From the NCBI GenBank assembly GCA_002342225.1, contig DDPO01000115.1:1-7262 (forward strand): a DNA stretch of 7,262 nucleotides, written 5' to 3'. The stretch comes from Bdellovibrionaceae bacterium UBA2466 (GTDB taxonomy: Bacteria > Bdellovibrionota > FAC87 > UBA2466). A program made the translations under genes and the position numbers. The notes below the pieces were generated by a model that saw nothing but the letters and a program-made list of their open reading frames with translations, was not told the DNA's origin and made no database searches. Each line of letters opens with the position of its first letter. The stretch's first letter is position 1. Below, piece by piece: positions 1 through 5,901 of the stretch.

Positions 1-575
1 ACTGATCCGACTACGGAGACTATAACGACCGTTCCCCAACTAAAAGCACCGTAGTTGTTCGGAGCAATCATTCCAAACAACATGGGACCTGAGAGAAATG
101 TGTTGGTTCTAGAGAACATTAAAGCTCTCTTCGCCAAAGCTGGCATTTCAGGAGGTGTTTGACCGGCTTTCATCCATGTAATGATTTGCTTTTGAGCAGG
201 CCAAATCACAAACCAAACGTTGAACCACATGATCGTTCCTAAAAGCATTCCGAACATGATCCATTGTGCGCGACCAGTGACGTTTCCAGCTTCATCTTTG
301 AAAAGGCCTGTGGATTCACCGACGATGCCGTATTTAATGAGGAACAAAACTAATCCAATTACAAAAGTAACCATCGCCCCCCAACGGAACCACCAAAGGG
401 CTCTTGATAGAAGAATGGGATTTACTTTGGGTTTGATCTCTTTTTCCAAGACTGCTTGGAAGGGAACATTCACGAAATTGAAAAAGTAAAGGTGCCCGAT
501 CCAAACGATACCCGCCAAGATGTGAATCCATCGCAGAAGAAGTAAAAGATTTGAGTTTAAATCTGTAAGAGCCAT
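1..575 (-). CDS. PuuD-type membrane protein (urate oxidase N-terminal family), C-terminus beyond the left edge
   Basis: Reading the minus strand from ATG at 575 gives 191 codons open to the window edge. The start is preceded by a strong ribosome site, GGAGGA, six bases upstream; the ATG at 580 is in another frame. Hydrophobic segments lie near residues 10-35, 63-83, 105-126 and 178 onward. Family-like signatures are RWIHILAGIVWIGHLYFFNF (15-34, with H18 and H28 as possible haem or metal ligands), the WWFRW cluster (61-65) and WFNVWFVIWPAQK (117-129). Known relatives are integral membrane proteins, some with a C-terminal cytochrome c domain. PuuD of Agrobacterium is a urate-oxidising enzyme, but many homologues lack demonstrated urate activity. 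Whether the cytochrome domain is present cannot be seen. The gene is divergent from the secreted protein at 896. Family assignment is confident; the urate substrate is not. Confidence 0.88.
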   Translation of the reverse strand, partial: MALTDLNSNLLLLLRWIHILAGIVWIGHLYFFNFVNVPFQAVLEKEIKPKVNPILLSRALWWFRWGAMVTFVIGLVLFLIKYGIVGESTGLFKDEAGNVTGRAQWIMFGMLLGTIMWFNVWFVIWPAQKQIITWMKAGQTPPEMPALAKRALMFSRTNTFLSGPMLFGMIAPNNYGAFSWGTVVIVSVVGS

Positions 576-848
576 CGCATATCCTCCAAGTTAGAAACAA
601 ACAAAATTTTTAAGTCGATATTTCAACATGGAAATGCTCATCGGGCTAGTCGTTTTTTTTCTTTTGCTATATGAAAGATGACTGCAACCTCAGCAAATCG
701 GCTGTCAGGACTTTGGTCAGCTTAAAATGCTTGAATTCAGATACTTAAGCCTTTTTAGTTTGGGCTCTGTAACACTGACACATTTGTTTAAAAAGTGAGC
801 AACGAAATTTCAAGCCTACCAAGGGGCTATTCAGTTTGTCTTCACCCG
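576..848. other. Divergent intergenic region, no gene seen
   Basis: This stretch separates the minus-strand PuuD-type gene from the plus-strand secreted coiled-coil gene. I see no convincing open frame with a ribosome site on either strand, and no RNA gene. Short imperfect inverted repeats occur: TTTGCT/AGCAAA at 663-668 and 692-697, and GCTGTC/GGTCAGC with a mismatch at 701-721. They sit about 130-180 bp upstream of the -24/-12 element, a distance at which an enhancer-binding protein could act, but they are too weak to call operators. No clear sigma-70 promoter was found for the minus-strand gene. Confidence 0.5.
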
Positions 849-865
849 TTGGCAGGAACTCTGCA
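849..865 (+). promoter_or_regulatory. Putative sigma-54 (RpoN) -24/-12 promoter
   Basis: TTGGCAGGAACTCTGCA matches the sigma-54 consensus YTGGCACGRNNNTTGCW at all but two defined positions. The invariant GG (851-852) and GC (863-864) have the required 12-bp phase. Transcription would start near 876, leaving a leader of about 20 nt before the ATG at 896. No sigma-70 -35/-10 pair with acceptable spacing competes: TTGTCT at 836 and TATACG at 867 are 25 bp apart. The element recurs in similar form before the next gene at 2052, which raises confidence. The activator is unknown. Confidence 0.6.
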
Positions 866-895
866 GTATACGCTTGTAAGGGGATTTAAGGATTT

Positions 896-1789
896 ATGTA
901 TACGGGGGTAAAAAAATTAAGGGCCGCTTTCATCATCGGGGCTCTTTCATTCTCTCTTTACTCCCCCGTTATTCACGCTGAAAATGGAAATATAGCGTTT
1001 GGTGCAGCTGCAATAATTGGGGCGGTAAGTGCTAATGTCGTTCCCGCTATTATGGCTGGAGCCAATGTAGATATCGCAAAGACCAACGCTGGGGTTGCTA
1101 CCTATCTTGCTGATTTAAATGCAGCCACTCAAGTCGCAGGTATCAATGCCAGTGCTGAACAAGCAAAGCTCAACACTCTAACGACGCTGAGAATTGCATC
1201 GATAAAATCTCAGGCTGAATTGGCTCAAACCTATATGATGACGGCCTATAAAGCGTGGGATCGAAATTTAGGATTTCAAATGCAGCAACAACAGATGGCT
1301 TGGGATAACTACATAGCTAATCGTCGATTAGACTTTGAAGCTTGGCAAGCTCGGTTAAATAATGAATTACAGCTAGCCGAATTCAATCGTTCACTGGTTG
1401 AGAAGGGGCTTGCGGGCGGATTTACCTCCGTGAGCAGTTTAGCGTCTAGGGCTGTTCCTATTACGCCGGCTTCAATAGCCTCTGCACCGAGTTCTACGAC
1501 TTCGGGTCTTGACAATGGTGCTCTACTCAGAGGGTTTCAAAGTAAAGCCACAGGTTATTCGAAAGCGTTCAGGGGTATTACCAGTCTAGCTGCGGGGTCA
1601 ACTCCAACCCGTAAAAACAAATCTGAACTCGCTGAGTTTATGGAGTTCAACGCTTATAAAGGGCAGGCAAGAACTGCCTCAAAAACCAACAATTTTCCCC
1701 TTCACAGATCTAACGACCTAAGTTCTAGTCAGGGTGGAACTCATGAGGGAAGCTACCGAGCCCTACGATCTCGGTCTCAAGCGCAATAG
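896..1789 (+). CDS. Exported coiled-coil protein, paralogue of the following gene
   Basis: This 297-aa protein is not one I recognise. Residues 1-28 form a Sec signal peptide: basic MYTGVKKLR, a hydrophobic core, and likely cleavage after VIHA. Residues 34-55 are small and hydrophobic (Ala/Ile/Val-rich). About 56-170 is a long Gln/Ala-rich predicted helix or coiled coil, with tryptophans at 121, 136 and 150 spaced roughly two heptads apart. Residues 175-297 are Ser/Thr/Ala-rich with basic patches and look disordered. There are no cysteines. Residues 36-175 align with the C-terminal half of the protein encoded at 2148-4340 (TYLADLN against TYLAEVN, VEKGL against VERGL). The ATG is the first possible start, because TAA at 887 closes the frame; AAGGA lies only three bases upstream. 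No terminator is evident downstream. A structural surface or periplasmic role is inference. Confidence 0.85.
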   Translation: MYTGVKKLRAAFIIGALSFSLYSPVIHAENGNIAFGAAAIIGAVSANVVPAIMAGANVDIAKTNAGVATYLADLNAATQVAGINASAEQAKLNTLTTLRIASIKSQAELAQTYMMTAYKAWDRNLGFQMQQQQMAWDNYIANRRLDFEAWQARLNNELQLAEFNRSLVEKGLAGGFTSVSSLASRAVPITPASIASAPSSTTSGLDNGALLRGFQSKATGYSKAFRGITSLAAGSTPTRKNKSELAEFMEFNAYKGQARTASKTNNFPLHRSNDLSSSQGGTHEGSYRALRSRSQAQ

Positions 1790-2051
1790 GCCTCGTGTAT
1801 TCTTAAAGGATATTTCTCCTCTTCGTTTCAAACATGAATCAGCCTAAATAGCAGAATTTAAATAACTAAAAGCCTCCCTCGCAAAGCACATCCCCCCACT
1901 GTCTAAGTATCGTTTAAGAGTTTTATAGATATTTCGGATAGTTATCTTTAGCGCTTTCTTAGTGGCCAATAGTTATTCAGCTCATCACAATCAAGACAAC
2001 TAGAATCGGTCTTTAATTCAATAACTTAGATGACATTTGATTGCGAGATAG
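1790..2051. other. Intergenic region between the two paralogues, no gene seen
   Basis: No supported coding frame, RNA gene or factor-independent terminator was found here. An inverted repeat AGATA/TATCT (1927-1931 and 1943-1947) lies about 110 bp upstream of the -24 element at 2052, where an activator site would be expected, but five-base arms are weak evidence. The spacing suggests the second paralogue has its own promoter, though the missing terminator leaves readthrough from 896-1789 possible. Confidence 0.45.
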
Positions 2052-2068
2052 TTGGCTTCGACTGTGCA
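2052..2068 (+). promoter_or_regulatory. Putative sigma-54 (RpoN) -24/-12 promoter, sister of the one at 849
   Basis: TTGGCTTCGACTGTGCA has GG at 2054-2055 and GC at 2066-2067 in exact -24/-12 phase. It shares 12 of 17 positions with the element at 849 (TTGGC, ACT and TGCA blocks). On its own it fits the consensus less well, lacking the A and CG after TGGC and the first T of TTGC. The predicted start is near 2079, a leader of about 70 nt to the ATG at 2148. A rival sigma-70 -10 (TATAGT, 2106-2111) has no -35 at proper distance. Confidence 0.5.
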
Positions 2069-2147
2069 CTTAGAGTGGGTAGAGAAATCATAGAACAAGG
2101 CTGTGTATAGTCTGTAGCTAGACACGGTAGGAGTGAAGTTAGCGCTT

Positions 2148-4340
2148 ATGTTTTTAGTGCTGAACAATTTAAGAAAACGTAGATATCAAGGTTTTAGAAC
2201 CTTTGTCTCCTCTCTCGTTTTGATTTGCTTCTCGGCACCTTCACCCGCAAGTGCCATCACGATGTCTAAGCTAAAAGGAAATACAGGCTTTCAAGCGATG
2301 GTAGTAGCCATTGCCAATTTAAATCAGGCCATGCAGCAGGCTACGATTAATCCGCAAGACAAAATTCATCGCCAAAGAGTGGCAGCCGCTTATTCAGCTA
2401 TGCCCTTGGCAATCCAAGCATTGGCTCAAGAGTTTAAGAGCAACAAGTTACACGGCGCCGATTTTAAGTTTGTGCAGGGGATTCTCGGGGGGTTTGTCCA
2501 AAAGGATCTGACCTCGAAAGTAGAAGAGTTCATGAAGAACCCTTCTAGAAATAACATGCCTAATGTAGGTTCTGGGTTTCCGGAGGAAGCGATAAGGCAA
2601 GCCGAAAGAAGTTATATTACTGCCAATATCAGCGAGAGCGCAGTAGCCAATACGAAATTAAATCCAAGTTCTACGGCAAATTCAGCATTCAAAGGCCCAT
2701 CTGATTTGGTCGATTTAAATAGCAAAGAAACTATTCTTCGTGAAAGCTCTTCTCAAAATTCAGTACGGGCTGCAGTTGGCTCTACTATCACAGCGGATAT
2801 TAACCAATCCAGTATGAGTGATAGCAAAAAAAGGGATTCAGATGTCAGTGAAGTTAGAAAAAATGAAAGCTTCAAATCTGAAGTTTCAAAAGACATCCAA
2901 GATATCGAATCTTCTCTTGCTTCAAGTGTTGCAAGAGCTCCTGCTTCAGTCGATGAAGACAAAGAAAAAGAGGATAACAGTTTCTTTAAGTACAAAGAGA
3001 AAAAGAAAAAAGAAGCAGGTCGAAAAGAGCGAAAAGTTCGAAAAGGAAACGACAACAAGACAAGTTTCTATCAAGAAGGACACCAAAGAAAGTTTTTGTT
3101 AAATTATGCATGGGAAGTCTTTTTTCCACGAGCTGCTGCAGAGAGTCCACAACCACAGCAAGCACCCGATGAAAACTGTCAAGAATGTCAGGGGCAAGGT
3201 GGTGGCGGTGGCGGCGGCGGCGGCGGTGGTGGTGGTGGTGGTGGTTTTGGAGATGTTCTCTTCGGTTTAGCAGCTATGATTGCAGCAGCTTCTCCGATGG
3301 TAGCTGCAGCAGTGCAAGCTGATGCAGATAAGCAAATTGCACAAGTCAACGCCAATACCACGACCTATCTTGCTGAAGTGAATTCTCAAACTCAGTTAAC
3401 AGCGATTCAGAAACAGACCGAAGTGGCCACAATGCAAGCAGAGGCCACGAAACAAATGGCAGAGAGAAAATATCAGAACGAAAATCAGCAACTTGCGATT
3501 CAACTTCAAGAGTTAAAAGCATCGAGAGAGCAACAAGCGAATTTAGAGCTTAATCGAAGATTCACCGAACAAAATAATTTTGAAAGAGAATTGGCCTTGA
3601 AAGAAGAGCAAGCTCGAAGAGCTATTGAACTTGAAGCCATAAAAGCACGAGCAGCTGAAGTTGAGAGAGGCCTAGGTTCGGGTCTTCAAAATGTCAGAGA
3701 TAACGGAGAAAGATTAAGTGTGGCGCCTATTCAACCTGCTATTGGAGGGGCAATCGGCGGAGGGACCCCTATCGCTTTGAGAAATGGACAAATAGGAAAT
3801 TCTAATAATACAGCAAACCGACAAAATGGATTGTTCCCAGCAAGCGTTGTGGCCCAAAATTCTGCTGGCAATGCGAGTTCCAATGTGACTTCTGCGCAAG
3901 GTGCCTCAGCTGGAGTTCCTAAGACGATATCGGCCAATGGAAATACCAGTTCAACAATCACTAGCTCGAAAAGCACCACCAATACAAGAGCTGCAAGAGC
4001 TCTATTATCGGTAATTACTCAACCTAGTTCGAAAGCTACTTTAGCTGCTAGAAATTTGGCTTCAGAGAAAATGTTTGTGAAAGCGCCCGCAAGAGGACTT
4101 GCCAAACTAGGGTTAGGCTCTACGAGAGGCCTTAAGCAAGTCATTGCTGTTGCTCAAAACGATATTTCACCGCAACCTAAGACTGAATTAGCTTACATGC
4201 GAGCCAATGTTCCGGAAGTCGTTAGAGACTCTCAATTACCAGTTCAAAGTGCCCATACCACAAGCTCCACGGCCAGAGCTGTTATTCACCGGGCTCGAGG
4301 TGTACGTGGCGGAACGGTAGATTACGACCGGGGACAGTAG
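2148..4340 (+). CDS. Large exported mosaic coiled-coil protein with poly-glycine hinge
   Basis: I do not recognise this protein (730 aa from ATG 2148). A GTG at 2133 would add five residues, but AGGAG (2129-2133) overlaps it and lies 14 bases before the ATG, so 2148 is preferred without certainty. Residues 1-36 form a long signal peptide: basic NLRKRR, hydrophobic SSLVLICFS, likely cleavage after SPASA. Then follow a mostly helical module (37-155), a Ser-rich stretch (156-270), a Lys/Glu-rich segment (271-305), an aromatic patch FLLNYAWEVFFPRAAA (316-331), a CxxC pair (C344, C347), 16 glycines (351-366), and a hydrophobic plus coiled-coil block (373-512) paralogous to residues 36-175 of the upstream protein. 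The tail (513-730) is Ser/Thr/Asn/Ala-rich and becomes basic. A terminator follows. A secreted or surface structural role is inferred from architecture only. Confidence 0.85.
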   Translation: MFLVLNNLRKRRYQGFRTFVSSLVLICFSAPSPASAITMSKLKGNTGFQAMVVAIANLNQAMQQATINPQDKIHRQRVAAAYSAMPLAIQALAQEFKSNKLHGADFKFVQGILGGFVQKDLTSKVEEFMKNPSRNNMPNVGSGFPEEAIRQAERSYITANISESAVANTKLNPSSTANSAFKGPSDLVDLNSKETILRESSSQNSVRAAVGSTITADINQSSMSDSKKRDSDVSEVRKNESFKSEVSKDIQDIESSLASSVARAPASVDEDKEKEDNSFFKYKEKKKKEAGRKERKVRKGNDNKTSFYQEGHQRKFLLNYAWEVFFPRAAAESPQPQQAPDENCQECQGQGGGGGGGGGGGGGGGGFGDVLFGLAAMIAAASPMVAAAVQADADKQIAQVNANTTTYLAEVNSQTQLTAIQKQTEVATMQAEATKQMAERKYQNENQQLAIQLQELKASREQQANLELNRRFTEQNNFERELALKEEQARRAIELEAIKARAAEVERGLGSGLQNVRDNGERLSVAPIQPAIGGAIGGGTPIALRNGQIGNSNNTANRQNGLFPASVVAQNSAGNASSNVTSAQGASAGVPKTISANGNTSSTITSSKSTTNTRAARALLSVITQPSSKATLAARNLASEKMFVKAPARGLAKLGLGSTRGLKQVIAVAQNDISPQPKTELAYMRANVPEVVRDSQLPVQSAHTTSSTARAVIHRARGVRGGTVDYDRGQ
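3198..3245 (+). repeat. GGT/GGC trinucleotide repeat encoding 16 glycines
   Basis: Sixteen consecutive glycine codons: a mixed start of four, then five GGC, then seven GGT. The two homogeneous blocks suggest expansion by slippage. Changes by whole triplets would keep the reading frame and alter only the length of the hinge between the CxxC pair and the coiled-coil block of the 730-aa protein. Confidence 0.95.
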
Positions 4341-4401
4341 AAAAGATTTTTGAAGAGGACGGTTTCTTAGGGGGAAACAAAAAGGTGCTGATCTCAACCT
4401 T

Positions 4402-4426
4402 AAAAGGTGAGCTCGACACCTTTTTT
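4402..4426 (+). terminator. Rho-independent terminator after the 730-aa gene
   Basis: AAAAGGTG (4402-4409) pairs perfectly with CACCTTTT (4417-4424) around a seven-base loop, and the T run continues to 4426. It lies about 60 bp after the stop codon. A second AAAAAGGTG at 4379-4387 and ACCTT at 4398-4402 allow alternative pairings. It separates the secreted protein from the barrel gene at 4540. Confidence 0.8.
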
Positions 4427-4539
4427 CTTTGAAGAGCACTGAGTTGGCCTCTTTTGCCGCTCCTAGCCACTCTGCTTCCCATAGTAAAATAATCCTTACC
4501 ATCAATCCATTTGAATTCGAGAAAGCATAGGGAGTTCCC

Positions 4540-5481
4540 ATGAAAAAATTGTTATCTTTATCTCTTTTCCTAATGGTCTCTGTGGCCGTTGCAGGTGATC
4601 TTTTGATCATTCGCGGCGGAAGGGAAATTAGGGGGCGATTTTTAGAGGAAAGCCCTACGCATCTTACGTTTTACACCGATTATGGAAAAAAGATCCAAGT
4701 GCACAAGAGCCGCATTTCAGTTTTGTTGCGGAATGGAGAGGTTCTTGCCGTGAATCCGGTTGTGGGAAACACTTTAGGAATAAAAACTGACAATGAAGTT
4801 GGTAAAAACCAGACTGCTTCAACAACCCCTCCCAAACTCGAGGAAAAAAATCGTACTTTTGAGCCCGTGACTCAAAATGGAAAAGGGGCTTCTGAGATTA
4901 GCACCAGAGAAACTGCAAGTGCTGTGACTTCTGAAAATATCCCGTCTGAAGAGGTCGGACTGAAAGTAGGCGCAACTTTGGGTATGACATCAAGTAATGC
5001 TTCGGCAGGTGTTTCGACTCAGAGTCGTACCGGTGCCGAGGGTGGGGTGGTTGCTGAGCTTCCGTTCCTAGGCAGAACTTCACTCCAACCTGAATTGCTA
5101 TTGAGCCAGTCGGGCTATAAGAGTGATGGAACTGTTTACCGATACAGTTTTGTCAGAATCCCTGTTCTCATCAAATATCGTTATTCTATCGACGATTCTT
5201 TCAGTTTAGTTGGAATGGCAGGGCCCAGCTTAGGGTTTCGAAGTGAAGCAAAATCAGAACTGGCCGGAGTTTCTACTGACCTTAAAGCCACCACAAAGTC
5301 GACAATCTTGGGAGCTGACTTAGGACTGGGGGGAGAGTACTCTTTTTCTGCTGCATTGCGCGCTTTTTTAAATGTTCGTTACTCCATGCAAGTCAACAAT
5401 CTGGATACGACTGTGGGAGCTACAACTGCTGTTAGACTTCGTCAGTGGAGCTTTCTCACTGGCTTTCTTTTTACTTTATAA
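4540..5481 (+). CDS. Outer-membrane beta-barrel protein with N-terminal beta-rich periplasmic module
   Basis: This 313-aa protein begins with a clear signal peptide (MKKLLSLSLFLMVSVAVA, cleavage before GD). AGGGAG lies five bases before the ATG. Residues 19-70 form a compact beta-rich segment (GGREIRGRFLEE, LTFYTDYGKKIQV, RISVLLRNGEV) resembling small SH3-like folds that precede envelope proteins in some bacteria. A Thr/Ser/Glu-rich linker covers 80-135. Residues 138-313 look like a small outer-membrane barrel of the OMP_b-brl_2 type: GLKVGATLGM, LQPELLLSQSGY, SFVRIPVLIKYRY, GMAGPSLGFR, DLGLGGEYSF, and a terminal strand WSFLTGFLFTL ending in hydrophobic residues, as BAM substrates do. Barrels of this size have about eight strands and are seldom large pores; an anchoring or adhesive role is possible. 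No convincing promoter was found upstream. Its last 40 bases overlap the minus-strand gene at 5442. Confidence 0.87.
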   Translation: MKKLLSLSLFLMVSVAVAGDLLIIRGGREIRGRFLEESPTHLTFYTDYGKKIQVHKSRISVLLRNGEVLAVNPVVGNTLGIKTDNEVGKNQTASTTPPKLEEKNRTFEPVTQNGKGASEISTRETASAVTSENIPSEEVGLKVGATLGMTSSNASAGVSTQSRTGAEGGVVAELPFLGRTSLQPELLLSQSGYKSDGTVYRYSFVRIPVLIKYRYSIDDSFSLVGMAGPSLGFRSEAKSELAGVSTDLKATTKSTILGADLGLGGEYSFSAALRAFLNVRYSMQVNNLDTTVGATTAVRLRQWSFLTGFLFTL

Positions 5482-5720
5482 CCTGAAATTCTCGAAATCT
5501 TTCTGCGAGGAGGCGGTGATTCTTTAGCTGCGATGGAAGAATCTGCTATTGCCTTCTCAAAAGCTATTCTTTCTTCTTCTTCAATTTGTGCAATGGATTT
5601 AGGCGCTAAATACCCTGGAGGCGTTTCGTAGTTTGAAGCGATAGAGTCGTTCATAGCTAAACGATAGAGTAGATTCAAAATAACCAATAAAAAAATAGGC
5701 CATTTAAAATTCCCATTCAT
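5442..5720 (-). CDS. Small membrane-anchored or exported protein (hypothetical)
   Basis: This 92-aa frame starts at ATG 5720, with AGGAAGAG (5727-5734) six bases upstream. Residues 6-22 (KWPIFLLVILNLLYRLA) form a signal or anchor helix. The remainder is soluble: a Pro-containing stretch (ETPPGYLAPKS), an acidic helix (IAQIEEEERIAFEKAIADSS) and a strongly basic tail (PPPRRKISRISGYKVKRKPVRKLH). No family is recognised. The gene is convergent with the barrel gene and overlaps its end by 40 bp; it is divergent from the sensor kinase. Support comes from the ribosome site, the signal-like N-terminus and the lack of any other gene here. Against it are its small size and basic low-complexity tail. 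A candidate -24/-12 element lies at 5843-5859 on the same strand. Confidence 0.6.
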   Translation of the reverse strand: MNGNFKWPIFLLVILNLLYRLAMNDSIASNYETPPGYLAPKSIAQIEEEERIAFEKAIADSSIAAKESPPPRRKISRISGYKVKRKPVRKLH

Positions 5721-5735
5721 AAACGACTCTTCCTA

Positions 5736-5757
5736 ATTGTGGCTCTCTCTCCACAAT
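5736..5757 (-). promoter_or_regulatory. Perfect inverted repeat just upstream of the small gene's ribosome site
   Basis: ATTGTGG (5736-5742) and CCACAAT (5751-5757) are exact reverse complements around an eight-base CT-repeat loop. On the minus-strand transcript the loop reads AGAGAGAG and the hairpin ends next to AGGAAGAG, the ribosome site of the 92-aa gene. It could be a dimeric regulator site or a leader hairpin modulating translation. The symmetry is certain; the function is inferred. Confidence 0.45.
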
Positions 5758-5842
5758 CTAGTAACAGCAAAGAGAGTGCCGAGATCTTTTGTGCCTTGCC
5801 GTCAATAAGTTCGACAATTTTTGACAGAAACTCTTAAAAAAC

Positions 5843-5859
5843 AGCAGCGTTAATGCCAC
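5843..5859 (-). promoter_or_regulatory. Possible third -24/-12 element, directed at the 92-aa gene
   Basis: The minus strand reads GTGGCATTAACGCTGCT, with GG (5856-5857) and GC (5844-5845) in exact -24/-12 phase. Its core TGGCA-NN-AAC-N-CTGC matches the element at 849 at 12 of 15 positions. The predicted start is near 5833, giving a leader of about 110 nt that carries the inverted repeat at 5736-5757. Confidence 0.4.
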
Positions 5860-5886
5860 TTTTTGTCACTCGTCGATACCGCGTAG

Positions 5887-5895
5887 TGTTATACT
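5887..5895 (+). promoter_or_regulatory. Extended -10 promoter of the sensor kinase
   Basis: TGTTATACT fits the extended -10 form TGnTATAAT with one mismatch. Seven bases downstream is the A of the ATG at 5902, so the transcript would be leaderless, which agrees with the missing ribosome site. TTGTCA at 5863-5868 is 21 bp upstream, too far for a standard -35, but extended -10 promoters can do without one. Confidence 0.5.
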
Positions 5896-5901
5896 ACTTA
5901 A

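Noticed and set aside
334..600. An 88-aa minus-strand frame near the left end
   Set aside because: It overlaps the PuuD-type gene in another frame; the family motifs and the ribosome site all belong to the frame starting at 575.
2239..2250. Cysteine in the signal peptide of the 730-aa protein as a lipobox
   Set aside because: The residue before the cysteine is isoleucine, not Gly/Ala/Ser, and a good signal peptidase I site (SPASA) follows.
2818..3102. A 94-aa lysine-rich plus-strand frame inside the 730-aa gene
   Set aside because: It is a shifted reading of the Ser/Lys-rich segment, with no ribosome site and no recognisable content.
4444..4458. A fourth -24/-12-like element before the barrel gene (TTGGCCTCTTTTGCC)
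   Set aside because: The GG and GC are only 10 bp apart in phase instead of 12, which sigma-54 does not tolerate.
4236..4610. A 124-aa minus-strand frame spanning the terminator region
   Set aside because: It covers two gene ends and a terminator, has no signal or domain, and shows no supporting ribosome site.
5518..5543. Inverted repeat GATTCTT/AAGAATC as a terminator for the barrel gene
   Set aside because: It has a 12-base loop, no following T run, and lies within the small minus-strand gene.
5821..5826. Perfect TTGACA as a -35 box for the sensor kinase
   Set aside because: No acceptable -10 lies 16-19 bp downstream, and the likely -10 at 5890 is 63 bp away.
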